The position numbers and the translations under genes were made by a program. 64,000 bases of DNA from Hirundichthys speculiger (Eukaryota > Chordata > Actinopteri > Beloniformes > Exocoetidae), in NCBI GenBank assembly GCA_018398805.1, contig JAGFBZ010000736.1, positions 496,001 through 560,000 of the forward strand, in the 5' to 3' direction. Below the pieces are notes generated by a model that saw nothing but the letters and a program-made list of their open reading frames with translations, was not told the origin of the DNA and searched no databases. Within the stretch, counting starts at the first letter, position 1, and each line of letters starts with the position of its first letter. Shown in pieces: positions 49,980 through 62,911 of the stretch.

Positions 49980-50009
49980 CAACACCAGGACCACCATCTC
50001 CCTGTCAGA
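49980..50009 (+). repeat. Diverged copy of the exon 8 end and its donor
   Basis: 26 of 30 bases match 49924-49953 (end of exon 8 plus GTGAGAC). The copy keeps a GT at the equivalent position (50004). Spliced use would first pass the in-frame TGA that follows exon 8. Confidence 0.75.
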
Positions 50010-50147
50010 CCCTCAGACGGATTTACAAACACCAGCTTCTCTCTTGTGATTTTACTTTAGCAGCTTTGTTCACTTATCAAGTTTTTTTCTCTCAGAGAAA
50101 GTGAAAATATGTCACAACACAAACATGGATGTTATCAAGTAAAAACA

Positions 50148-52235
50148 CACCTCACCAGCTGTTTTATCAGATTCACCAGCTGTTATATCAGATTCACCAG
50201 ATGTTTTATCAGATCTACCAGCTGTTTTATCAGATTCACCAGCTGTTATATCAGATTCACCAGCTGTTTTATCAGATTCACCAGCTTTTATATCAGTTTC
50301 ACCAGCTGTTTTATCAGATCCACCAGCTGTTTTATCAGATTCACCAGCTGTTTTATCAGATCCACCAGATGTTTTATCAGTTTCACCAGCTGTTTTATCA
50401 GATTTACCAGCTTTTATATCAGTTTCACCAGCTGTTTTATCAGATCCACCAGCTGTTTTATCAGATTCACCAGCTGTTTTATCAGATTCACCGGCTGTTT
50501 TATCAGATCCACCAGATGTTTTATCAGTTTCACCAGCTGTTTTATCAGATTTACCAGCTTTTATATCAGTTTCACCAGCTGTTTTATCAGATTCACCAGC
50601 TGTTTTATCAGATTCACCGGCTGTTTTATCAGATCCACCAGATGTTTTATCAGTTTCACCAGCTGTTTTATCAGTTTCACCGGCTGTTTTATCAGATCCA
50701 CCAGTTGTTTTATCAGTTTCACCAGCTGTTTTATCAGATTCACCAGCTGTTTTATCAGATTCACCAGCTGTTTTATCAGTTTCACCAGCTGTTTTATCAG
50801 ATTCACCAGCTGTTTTATCAGATTCACCAGATGTTTTATCAGTTTCACCAGCTGTTTTATCAGATTCACCAGCTGTTTTATCAGATTCACCAGCTGTTTT
50901 ATCAGTTTCACCAGCTGTTTTATCAGATTCACCAGCTGTTTTATCAGATTCACCAGCTGTTTTATCAGTTTCACCAGCTGTTTTATCAGATTCACCGGCT
51001 GTTTTATCAGATTCACCGGCTGTTTTATCAGATCCACCAGATGTTTTATCAGTTTCACCAGCTGTTTTATCAGATTTACCAGCTTTTATATCAGTTTCAC
51101 CAGCTGTTTTATCAGATCCACCAGCTGTTTTATCAGATTCACCGACTGTTTTATCAGATCCACCAGATGTTTTATCAGTTTCACCAGCTGTTTTATCAGA
51201 TTCACCAGCTGTTTTATCAGATTCACCAGCTGTTTTATCAGATCCACCAGCTGTTTTATCAGATTCACCAGCTGTTTTATCAGTTTCACCAGCTGTTTTA
51301 TCAGTTTCACCAGCTGTTTTATCAGATTCACCAGCTGTTTTATCAGATTCACCAGCTGTTATATCAGTTTCACCAGCTGTTTTATCAGATTCACCAGCTG
51401 TTTTATCAGATTCACCAGCTGTTTTATCAGTTTCACCAGCTGTTTTATCAGTTTCACCAGCTGTTTTATCAGATTCACCGGCTGTTATATCAGTTTCACC
51501 AGCTGTTTTATCAGATCCACCAGCTGTTTTATCAGATCCACCAGCTGTTTTATCAGTTTCTCCAGCTGTTTTATCAGTTTCACCAGCTGTTTTATCAGAT
51601 TCACCAGCTGTTTTATCAGATTCTCCAGCTTTTATATCAGATTCTCCAGCTGTTATATCAGATTCACCAGCTGTTTTATCAGATTCACCAGCTGTTTTAT
51701 CAGATTCACCAGCTGTTTTATCAGATCCACCAGCTGTTTTATCAGTTTCTCCAGCTGTTATATCAGTTTCACCAGCTGTTTTATCAGATCCACCAGCTAT
51801 TTTACCAGTTTCACCAGCTGTTTTATCAGATTCACCAGCTGTTTTATCAGTTTCACCAGCTGTTTTATCAGATCCACCAGCTGTTTTATCAGTTTCACCA
51901 GCTGTTTTATCAGATTCACCAGCTGTTTTATCAGATTCACCAGATGTTTTATCAGTTTCACCAGATGTTTTATCAGTTTCACCAGCTGTTTTATCAGATT
52001 CACCAGCTGTTTTATCAGATTCACCAGCTGTTATATCAGTTTCACCAGCTTTTATCAGATTCACCAGCTGTTATATCAGATTTCACCAGCTGTTTTATCA
52101 GATTCACCAGATCAGTTTCACCAGTGTTTTATCAGATTCACCAGATGTTTTATCAGTTTCACTGTTTTATCAGATCTGTTTTATCAGATTCACCAGCTGT
52201 TTTATCAGATTCACCAGCTGTTTTATCAGATTCAC
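50148..52235. repeat. 21-bp minisatellite in igf2bp1 intron 8
   Basis: About 99 units of TTCACCAGCTGTTTTATCAG + A with few point variants (GAT/GTT before TCACC, CTT/GCTG, TATATC). Because 21 is a multiple of three, several frames stay open for up to 738 codons on + and 650 on -. These are not genes. Each unit has a TTTTATCAG that resembles a 3' splice site. Confidence 0.97.
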
Positions 52236-52976
<741 letters not shown>

Positions 52977-53230
52977 TAACACTCGGAGCAGATGCAGCTA
53001 GTACGTGAGATGCGAGAGTCTGGTTCTTAACGCGTTAAAAGAACCGTTCTGAGAGTTCGTCCACTCCTTCGGTCCACATACACTATGATCAATGAAAGAC
53101 GATGAAGCTGGGTGGAAATAAAATGGAGACGCTTGATGATTGTGCTCTTATCTGTACTCTCTTGTCTTAATGACGCTACATTTCAGTCCAACACACCACG
53201 TGCCACGGCTTCTCCAGTTCTCAAAGTAAA

Positions 53231-53560
53231 ACCCGAAATGGACTTTACATTCATCGCTGACTTAGCTACTAACAATGAACTGGCCATAGAACCTGCAGTA
53301 ATTTCAATTTCCATAAAAATAGAAGCCATATGCATTACATGTTATAAGAAACAAAAAGAACATTTTGCAACACGAGACATCACATCAGTTCTCATTGAAA
53401 ACCCGAAATGAACTTTAAATTCACCACTGAATAACCGGATGATTACTAACAATGAACCGGCCACAAAGCCTGCAAAAATCTTAACAAAAATAGATGTAAT
53501 GAAACAGGAACAATGTGCCACAGAGTCAGTGTAACTGTCCATGGTACTGATCCGACATTA
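53231..53560. repeat. Diverged tandem duplication, period about 170 bp (intron 9)
   Basis: ACCCGAAATG at 53231 and 53401 each start a copy sharing ACTTTAAATTCA, TACTAACAATGAAC, GGCCA and AAAAATAGA motifs in the same order. No protein recognised. Confidence 0.7.
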
Positions 53561-54224
<664 letters not shown>

Positions 54225-54276
54225 TAGCGTTGCTCTCTGACTTAAGGTGTCTAATTAAGTCTGACAGCAGGTGTAG

Positions 54277-54450
<174 letters not shown>

Positions 54451-54516
54451 TAAAAAAAAAAAAAAAAGCAGCTGTTTTATGAGACTTCTCCCCCATCAAA
54501 GCGTCCTGCACCCTGA

Positions 54517-55054
<538 letters not shown>

Positions 55055-55320
55055 TTAAAGGTAGGGTATGTGATTTCTGGATGACATCACATATGTTGAT
55101 ATACGGACACAGGCGGCTCACTTTTGAGGAAACGCTCCATCACGAGCACAAACTCTCCGCCTGTCTGTGATTGGCTGGAGCAACATCTCCAGGATACGGA
55201 GCCAGGGCTGTTGTATGAAGACCAGGTTTATTTACAGTGTACTCACAAGATGACAGCTAGTAGAGATATTAGAGATATTCACTGAATGTTCTGGGTGAGA
55301 ATCGCTTACCGTGCCTTTAA
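55055..55320. mobile_element. TTAA-flanked MITE (266 bp) in intron 12
   Basis: It begins TTAAAGGTAGGGTATGTGAT and ends with the inverse of TTAAAGGCACGGTAAGCGAT, about 16 of 20 matching. TTAA at both ends suggests a piggyBac-type target. No coding capacity. A second left end may lie at about 14933. Confidence 0.6.
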
Positions 55321-57111
55321 AACCATTCAAGGACTTGCATGTAAAGGACAAACTGGACACCAGTCTCTAAACCCTCAGACTCTTCAGCCAGAAGCGGCCA
55401 TTCATGGACAATGGTTACCATAGAAACCTTTCTCAACACCGCGATACGGAGAAACATTCACACACCCTTAAAACTTTACCGTCGAAAACAGAAGCCTTGG
55501 GTTAACTTGTCAAGAGGCGATATCTTTGGGAGACATCTGGGATGGAGCATCACCATGGAAACAGAATAATAATTTAAAAAATAATAATTAACTCCTCAGC
55601 ACAGCCCATGTGCTGTAGAGTTCCACCAGGTTCTGTTGGAGGACCTCTGCTTTTTTTTAGTTCAGTGTGCTCCTACTCAGCGCCATCTGGTGTTCAATAA
55701 TGTCAGTTGAGACGCAGTAGACACTCTTGGTTTATGTTCCTGATCAGTATTCCAGATGTTTTTTGGTAGAGATGTGCACCATGTGGTCCAGAACCTACTG
55801 GTAACTGGACTGGTAACTGGACTGGTCTGCCTGCAGTCCTGATCTGTATCAGCAGAAAGGATGGGAGAAAATAACACCCGATACTCTTCATCATCCTGAA
55901 TGACTCCTTTCACCTGCTGAAGGATGGAAACATTGAAACACTTAAGACTCTACTGTACCAACATTTAGTAGTTGTGCTTTAGGTCTCAGGATCTTTATAA
56001 ATAATGAAGTTGGTGAGGAAAAACCATGAAGTGTGTCAGGTTCATGGATCTGTGGGTAATTTTTTTTTCTATATGGTTCCATGTTTGACTTGTAGAACCA
56101 GTCAGAACCAGTTCCCTCTGTTCCAGTAAAACACTGGCTGTGGGTGAAGAGGAAGGAAACGTTGACGTCAGGGTCTGGGGATGCGGTTCTGGGCACCGGG
56201 CAGACCGGCCAGAATGCATGAGTTAGTAACGGATGACCCACAACCCTGATCCAGCAGAGAATAAAAGGGAGCTGAATCCAGACAGCGGCGGAGCGGCGTG
56301 AGCTCATTGTTGCTCTCGCTTTTCCGTCTGTAACGTTTTAAAGTCACCAGCTGGCGTGATTGAAAGCTTCTCTGCAGCGCGGCATTCACAGCCGCCGTTG
56401 TTTCATCACCACCCGCCGCTCCCGCCGCTGGTATGAATCCCATTTACAGCAGCGCTCATGACTGCGCGTCAGTGTTGGGAGAGGCTGCTGACAAAAACGC
56501 AGTTTATAACTGTGTTTCTAAATCAGATTAAAACCAAACCTGTGATCCGGTTAAACAGAATCATTGAGAACATGCTTGAAGAAGGAGACGTTGGACCCGT
56601 CCTGAACAAGTACCAGGTGACGTAGCAACATAGACATGCAGCACACCAGATGAAGGGAAGAAGTTCAGCATCAATCCTCTAAAGGCCATTTTCATCTTAA
56701 AACATAACGCCATGCAGCTAAAAGGCATGAATAGCTGTCAGCAGCGACCACCGGCTGCCTGTAGTCAGTTAGTGGTTTAAAGCTGAGACTCCACAGGTCG
56801 TAACGACGGCAGGATAACCATGAGGTTAAAAAAACAACCTCACTTTCTACAGTCCAACTCTGAGTTCGGTCTCATCTTTGGTGTTTCAGATTCCACTTGA
56901 AACCTCCGCTGGGTTCATATGAAGCCACGCCTCTCTGACAAACACAAATCATTATTTCTGTCTCCGATAATTTGGACCAAATTCATGTTTAGTGACTTTC
57001 TAGATGAGCTTTCTGTGCTCGTGTCTTCCTCCAGTTGTTCCAGTAGAAGTAGGCAGGACCACCACTGGTCTCACCAGGTCAGACCAGTGTTCCTCGCTGA
57101 ACTGAGTCTAG
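55321..57111. other. Middle of intron 12 without recognised gene
   Basis: 55660-56045 may be transposon-derived (repeated GGTAACTGGACT at 55800-55822) but no domain was recognised. Confidence 0.45.
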
Positions 57112-57447
57112 TCCAGGTAATATTGATCCAGGTTAATCCGGCCCAGGTGATACTCGTCTAAGTAAATCTGGCAAAGGTGAATCTGGTCCAGGTGATACTG
57201 GTCCAGGTGAATCTGGTCCAGGTAATACTGATCCAGGTTAATCCAGCCCAGGTGATACTCGTCTAAGTAAATCTGGTCCAGGTAATACTGATCCAGGTTA
57301 ATCCAGCCCAGGTGATACTCGTCTAAGTAAATCTGGTCCAGGTGATACTGGTCCAGGTGAATCTGGTCCAGTTGAATCTGATCTAGGTGAATCTGGCCCA
57401 GGTGATACTGGCCCAGGTGATACTGGTCCAGGTGATACTGGTCCAGG
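57112..57447. repeat. 15-bp minisatellite (GGTCCAGGTGATACT) in intron 12
   Basis: About 22 units with GAATCT, AATACT and TTAATCC variants. A block with CGTCTAAGTAAATCTGG recurs at 57148, 57260 and 57320, a higher-order pattern. Confidence 0.92.
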
Positions 57448-57948
<501 letters not shown>

Positions 57949-57981
57949 TGATCGTGCACCTGTTGTAGGTCTTCAGGTTAA

Positions 57982-58176
<195 letters not shown>

Positions 58177-58201
58177 TAGACCATTTTTGATGTAATTCTG
58201 C

Positions 58202-58373
58202 CTGGGGCGCCGAAAAGGGGGGGTAAAGGATACGGATAATAGGGGCCCATGATTAAGGGGGGCCCAGAGAGGCCCCTAATGATCAAAAATAGCATCAACA
58301 AATTTCGCCGCTGTGTTGGGGGGCCCTGTAAAGATTCTTTTCATGGGGCCCAAAATCCCTAGCGGCGCCCCTG
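58202..58373. mobile_element. hAT MITE, 172 bp, with perfect 8-bp target duplication
   Basis: The ends are CTGGGGCGCCG and CGGCGCCCCTG (10 of 11 inverted), flanked by AATTCTGC at 58194-58201 and 58374-58381. The interior is rich in G and C runs (GGGGGCCC). No coding sequence. Confidence 0.9.
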
Positions 58374-58383
58374 AATTCTGCTC

Positions 58384-58729
58384 CAGTCTTCTCTCCGTTT
58401 CTTCAAGTTCATTGAGTTTTTTGGACATTTACGTCTCCACACCATTTTCCACTTGTGAATAATCTTTTTCACCATGGAACGCTGAACTCCAAATCATTTG
58501 GAAGTGGTTTTGTAGCCCATCCTGAGCTGATGTGTCACTGCTTCTCTAAGGGCTCCACTACATATACTCCAGTGTAGGTGTTAATCACATAAGCATCTGC
58601 TTCATCTGGCTACAATGTCCAGAACAGTCTGTCAGACTGGACGACGATGAGTCCAGTCTTTTGTCTGTGAAAAATTATACAGCCTTTATGGGCCTTACGA
58701 CTGTTGCTGATGTCTTTCCCTCTTGGCAT
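58384..58729 (-). pseudogene. Tc1-like transposase N-terminus with internal insertion
   Basis: On the minus strand it starts MPRGKDISNS. After about 140 bases of unrelated sequence it continues LREAVTHQLRMGYKTTSK, a stop, FGVQRSMVKKIIHKWKM. Fish Tc1 transposases begin MPR.KDIS..LREAI...Q.G.GYK.ISK.F....STV.KII.KWK (paired-type helix-turn-helix). The catalytic domain is missing. It lies between two other elements in intron 14. Confidence 0.8.
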
Positions 58730-59116
58730 TGTGTTAGCACACATCTAAATGCTCCAGAGCAGCAACCACCTGCTTTACTGGAGGTCTGCAGACCTGCTAG
58801 TGATCAGTTCATCAGTGGCTGATGATTGAAACTCTCTTATATGGAAGCAGAAAGGGGGTACTGAGGACCGGGGCTTATATTGTCAAATAAATAATGTCAA
58901 AAGAAAGTTGTTCATCTGAAGTTGTACAGTGGTACCTCTACTTACGAAATTAATTGGTTATGGAAGTAGCTTTGTAACCTGAAACTTTCGTAAGTAGAGA
59001 CGCGTTTTCCATGTAAATGCCCTAATCCGTTCCAAGCCCCCAAAATTGGAACATTTTTTTTAAAATAAATTATAAATAATACATGAAATGACATAAAAAC
59101 CTGTAAGAAACACATT

Positions 59117-59313
59117 TTAGAACTAGAAAAGCACTCAGAGAGCGCAGACCTCCACCAAGCGCAACAATTATCAAAAATTTGAAAGTGATCCAGAATCCAG
59201 GATTTCTTCCGACAACTCCTGAAAATTTAAATCCATCCATAACTTTTTGAGTTATCTTGAACACAGACAGACAGATAAACACCGGCAAAAACATAACATC
59301 CTTGGCGGAGGTA
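59117..59313. mobile_element. Nested short repeat element inside the Tigger-like element
   Basis: It runs from AGCACTCAGAGAGCGCAGAC to CTTGGCGGAGGT. ACCTCCACCAAG on the left pairs inversely with CTTGGCGGAGGT on the right (11 of 12). The GCGCAGACCTCCGCCAAG...ACACCGGCAAAAACATAAC text is a common dispersed repeat in fish. Confidence 0.55.
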
Positions 59314-59368
59314 AAAATTGTTGTTTACCTGGGTTGCTGGGTTACGCTCATTCAGACAAGGGGCCCTC

Positions 59369-59730
59369 CTAGCCAATGGGATGCCAGGAAGATGCTAAGT
59401 GATAGCCAATGGGATGCCAGGAAGATGCTAAGTGGTAGCCAATGGGATGCCAGGAAGATGCTAAGTGATAGCCAATGGGATGCCAGGAAGATGCTAAGTG
59501 ATAGCCAATGGGATGCCAGGAAGATGCTAAGTAATAGCCAATGGGATGCCAGGAAGATGCTAAGCGGTAGCCAATGGGATGCTAAGTGATAGCCAATGGG
59601 ATGCCAGGAAGATGCTAAGTGGTAGCCAATGGGATGCCAGGAAGATGCTTAGTGATAGCCAATGGGATGCCAGGAAGATGCTAAGTGGTAGCCAATGGGA
59701 TGCCAGGAAAATGCTAAGAGGTAGCCAATG
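59369..59730. repeat. 33-bp tandem array inside the Tigger-like element
   Basis: About 11 units beginning ATAGCCAATGGGATGCCAGG + AAGATGCTAAGTG. One unit is short (59573-59590). The 33-bp period keeps frames open (QWDARKMLS repeats); not a gene. Confidence 0.93.
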
Positions 59731-60029
59731 GCAGAGCAGCTCGGACGCACTGCTTTCAAACCGAGATACAGTGCTGACAAGCATGTTTACTTACATCCGG
59801 TAAACTCTGGGAGCTGCGAGTAGCAGCGCTACTGGATTTTTGCCTTTTGTATCATGAAATTTCTTTTGTAACTAGAGGCAATATTTTCCCGTTGAGGCGT
59901 TTCGTAACTGAAAATTTCGTATGTGGAGACGTTCGTAAGTAGAGGTACCACTGTATTTTCTCTGTATGTCTTGGAGCTGCCCCCCAGCTTTTATCTTGGG
60001 CCTGAAGAAATGTCTCCTCTGTCCTCCAG

Positions 60030-60179
60030 CTGGCCCAGAGGAAGATCCGGGACATCCTGACCCAGGTCAAGCAGACACAGAAAGGGGGAATGGGCCCCGG
60101 CCCCCAGCCTCAGGGCTTCACAGAGATGGACAGCCCCACCCCGGGAATGACTCAGGACCACCAGCCACGCAGGAAGTGA
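60030..60179 (+). CDS. igf2bp1: igf2bp1 exon 15: C-terminal helix, tail and stop
   Basis: The terminal coding exon starts after GTCCTCCAG (ends 60029) and ends at TGA (60177-60179), giving 49 codons. It reads LAQRKIRDILTQVKQTQKGG, the last helix of KH4, then MGPGPQPQGFTEMDSPTPGM, TQDHQPRRK. The tail after VKQ is longer than in human IGF2BP1, which ends within about 15 residues, but it keeps the Arg-Arg-Lys terminus. With about 79 residues missing from exons 1-2 the full protein would be near 600 residues (human: 577). Confidence 0.95.
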   Translation: MAQRKIRDILTQVKQTQKGGMGPGPQPQGFTEMDSPTPGMTQDHQPRRK

Positions 60180-60352
60180 GGGTTCACCAACCTGCCTCAC
60201 GTGCCGTGGGACCCCCCCCACCTGACGGACCGATGGACACATGCACAGACGGATAGATGTACGGATACAGAAGAGCGACACACGAACCCAGCGATAGATA
60301 GGGAGAGACTTCTGGAGGGAGGGAGTACGCCTGAGAGCCACTGAATAAGAGG

Positions 60353-60358
60353 AATAAA
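60353..60358 (+). terminator. Proximal poly(A) signal AATAAA
   Basis: Canonical AATAAA 174 bases after the igf2bp1 stop. An A-rich stretch follows with only a weak G/U-rich patch (about 60397-60410), so its use is uncertain. If used, the transcript would lose the let-7 and Pumilio sites downstream. Confidence 0.45.
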
Positions 60359-61044
60359 ATCAAAAGATGAAATGGATAGAAAAAAAAAATAATAAGAGGG
60401 TTGAGATAAAAATGAAACTTGAAAACAGAGACCCAATGCCAGGCCAGAAGAGGCTGAGTGAAGGTGGAAGGATGAAGGAAAGGAGGGATGGAGGTAGTGG
60501 CGTCCTCCTAGTGTGCCTTGGTGTGGCTACAGCCAGATCCTCTGCTGCAATGTTTACTGATCAGGTGCTAGGTGGGTTTTCACAACTCTCCGCGTGAGGA
60601 CGGTTGTGAAAACCGGCCTGTCCACCTGCAGACCGACCTGAGCTCAGAGACACACTAGCAGCGGCCCGTTCGTCCTTCTACGTTCGCCCTCTGAACGCCT
60701 CTCCAACCATCTGCAATCAGCCCGATGTTTTAAGGGTGGTTTTTTTTTTCCTTTTGTTTTTATTTCTTTTTTTTTTTTCTTTTTGGAAAATAGAGATATA
60801 TGTATAGAAATGTTTTATTCAGAGCTATTATTGATAGAATGCAGTGAGGCGGAATCTGGGAGGGGGGGCGGGGAAGCTGCTGCAGGTGTAGGAGGTGCCG
60901 GTGGGGCTCTGGCGCGAGCCTCGCCGCCCTCCTGCCACCGCACCGATGGGAGTCTCGAAGAGGGGCCGCAGATGTTAACACTGCTCTTTAAAAACCTCTC
61001 TGAGTAGCAGAGAGAGTCGAGAAAAGACGAAGAAAATATGAGGT

Positions 61045-61052
61045 TGTAAATA
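61045..61052 (+). promoter_or_regulatory. Pumilio response element (TGTAAATA)
   Basis: Matches the UGUANAUA consensus bound by Pumilio proteins, on the sense strand of the putative 3' UTR. Such 8-mers also occur by chance. Confidence 0.4.
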
Positions 61053-61765
61053 TATAATCTTCATGTAAATCTTAAGAACTGCTGCGTCCGACCACCTTGC
61101 CTTTATACAAAGGGGGACCCCCGTGTGTCCTCCAGCCCCCCGTCCGCCACGTGTAGCATTTCGTAGCCTACGATGAGGCGGGGTGGCTGGGGGGGGCGCC
61201 GGACACCCCCCTCGATGCTCCGCTGTGTGGTGGACGACGCAGCAAGAGACAGTAAGGGAGGCGGGAGTCGCGGCTCGTCCTGCAGTTCTATTGCAGAGGC
61301 CGAGCTCACGCGTGATGATACCAAAACGACTTTAAACCGCCAGCAGCCATGCTAGCTGGCCAGCGGCCCGCACCTTTAATGGCATATTTTATATATATTA
61401 TATATATATGATATGTGAGTTAGCCCGGCCCCTCAGGTGAACGTCTCGAAGGCAGCGAGTCGGGTTTGACCCTTTGCTGAACAGGTCCAGCAGTGAGAGG
61501 CCCTCGCTTCCACGAGCCCAGGCGTTCGTGGAAGGTAACGCCCGTTTTATGTCGACCGGCCCACCACGTGTCCGGCCTCGAGCTCAGCCGTGGTCAGAAC
61601 CCGCCCGAAGGGGAGCAGCTTCCCGGTTCTCTCTCCCAGTCTGCCGAAGGCCTGTGGGCGGAGCCTCCAGACCCCGCCTGTGTATGATAAAGAGGGGCGG
61701 GGTCAAAGAATGGACGCTTCTGCCAAGATTAGAACAGATTAGAGAAGAAATGAAAAAGAAAAAAC

Positions 61766-61773
61766 CTACCTCA
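61766..61773 (+). promoter_or_regulatory. let-7 8-mer site (CTACCTCA)
   Basis: Perfect complement to let-7 seed bases 2-8 followed by A, on the sense strand of the putative 3' UTR, 1.6 kb after the stop. Mammalian IGF2BP1 3' UTRs are well-known let-7 targets. A second, weaker site follows 17 bases later. Confidence 0.7.
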
Positions 61774-61782
61774 GGGTGAAGT

Positions 61783-61789
61783 TACCTCA
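61783..61789 (+). promoter_or_regulatory. let-7 7-mer-A1 site (TACCTCA)
   Basis: Complement to let-7 seed bases 2-7 plus A. It lies 17 bases (start to start) after the 8-mer site, within the spacing range known for cooperative microRNA sites. Confidence 0.55.
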
Positions 61790-62886
61790 GTATTCCTAAC
61801 TTTTTTTTCTTTTTTTTTTTTCGCTTGCTGGAATTTTATATAAGAAAAATGAGAAGAAGAGCTGATAGTGCTGAATATTTTTATTTTTTTAAGATTTTTT
61901 TTTTTCTTAGGTGTTGTTGCTTTGGTGACTTTTTTCTGTTTTTTTTTTTTTTTTTTTTTTGGTGTAATAATGGTTGAATGAGTTCAGGATGACATGGAGG
62001 CCGTTCGTATTTTCGTTCTGAAGCAGAGAGAGATAAAACGCTGGTCTATAGAGGATATGAAGATCGGCTCATTCTGCCTTTTTAGGTGAGGAAACATGCC
62101 GTGTCTTCCTGAAGTGTGATTGGAGCAACTGTTGCCTGGAGTTAAAAACTGGCCAATGGGGAGTGGTGTTACCTGGAGAGGAGGTCCCGACGGACTCGCG
62201 GTGACCAAACGCGCTGCTTCGAGGTTCTTTTCTCGACCGTGAAGATGCGAAACACCTCCAGGTCTGGTCTGCTCTGAGTCCTGAAGGACCTCCTCTTCTG
62301 CCTTACTGGTGTGACATCACGACGAAGCGCCCACGCCCACTCTGACAGAGGACGCTGAACGCTGAGCCCTTGAAGTGGCCATGTCATGCTTCCTTCCAGC
62401 TGCTCTGCAGACCTCCAAAAGGCTGGAAACGTCTCAGCCCGCCACCAGTCAGAAGACCACGCCCCTGATCACGCATAACTGCGCTGCTTTATATCATTTT
62501 ACCTGATCAGGTCCATGAATTCCTCCGTTGTCATGAGCTCTCTTCTTTGTACCGGGCCGTAAGTATGTTTATTTCTGCTGTAAAGATGGACGTCGAGGGT
62601 CTAAGCGGTCCACGTTTCAATGAGTTGATTGAAGAATCAAACATCTTCACGCGCTGCTTGCAGTTCAAATTGTCACTGAAAGTGAAGTGGCGTCTTCCTG
62701 TGCAGGTCCGCCGTTGGTAGTCGCTCTTGTTGCTGAAGTTGCTACTTAGCAGCCTCCGTGGAAAGAAAAGTAAAACCTTTAGTGCAACATACCAACAGAT
62801 ACACACATAGGAGACCACGTCACCTTTAATCAAACTCGGCTCAATCTCAACATCAGACGTAGGCGGCGATCTCAGGAAAGGGTTAG

Positions 62887-62911
62887 CCTAACCCTAACCC
62901 TAACCCTAACC
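62887..62911. repeat. Interstitial telomere-like repeat, (CCCTAA)n, about 4 units
   Basis: Four consecutive CCTAAC-type hexamers matching the vertebrate telomere repeat (C-rich strand on +), embedded in the putative 3' UTR. Too short to be a telomere; typical of repair-inserted interstitial copies. Confidence 0.8.

Larger units (their letters stand above)
58927..59953. mobile_element. pogo/Tigger-like Tc1-mariner element, 1.0 kb, non-autonomous
   Basis: The ends are CAGTGGTACCTCTACTTACG and the inverse CGTAAGTAGAGGTACCACTG, a perfect 20-bp inverted repeat, flanked by TA on both sides (58925-58926, 59954-59955). Subterminal AACTGAAA/TTTCGTA motifs also recur inverted. It has no transposase. 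Inside lie a nested repeat (59117-59313) and a 33-bp tandem array (59369-59730). Confidence 0.88.
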
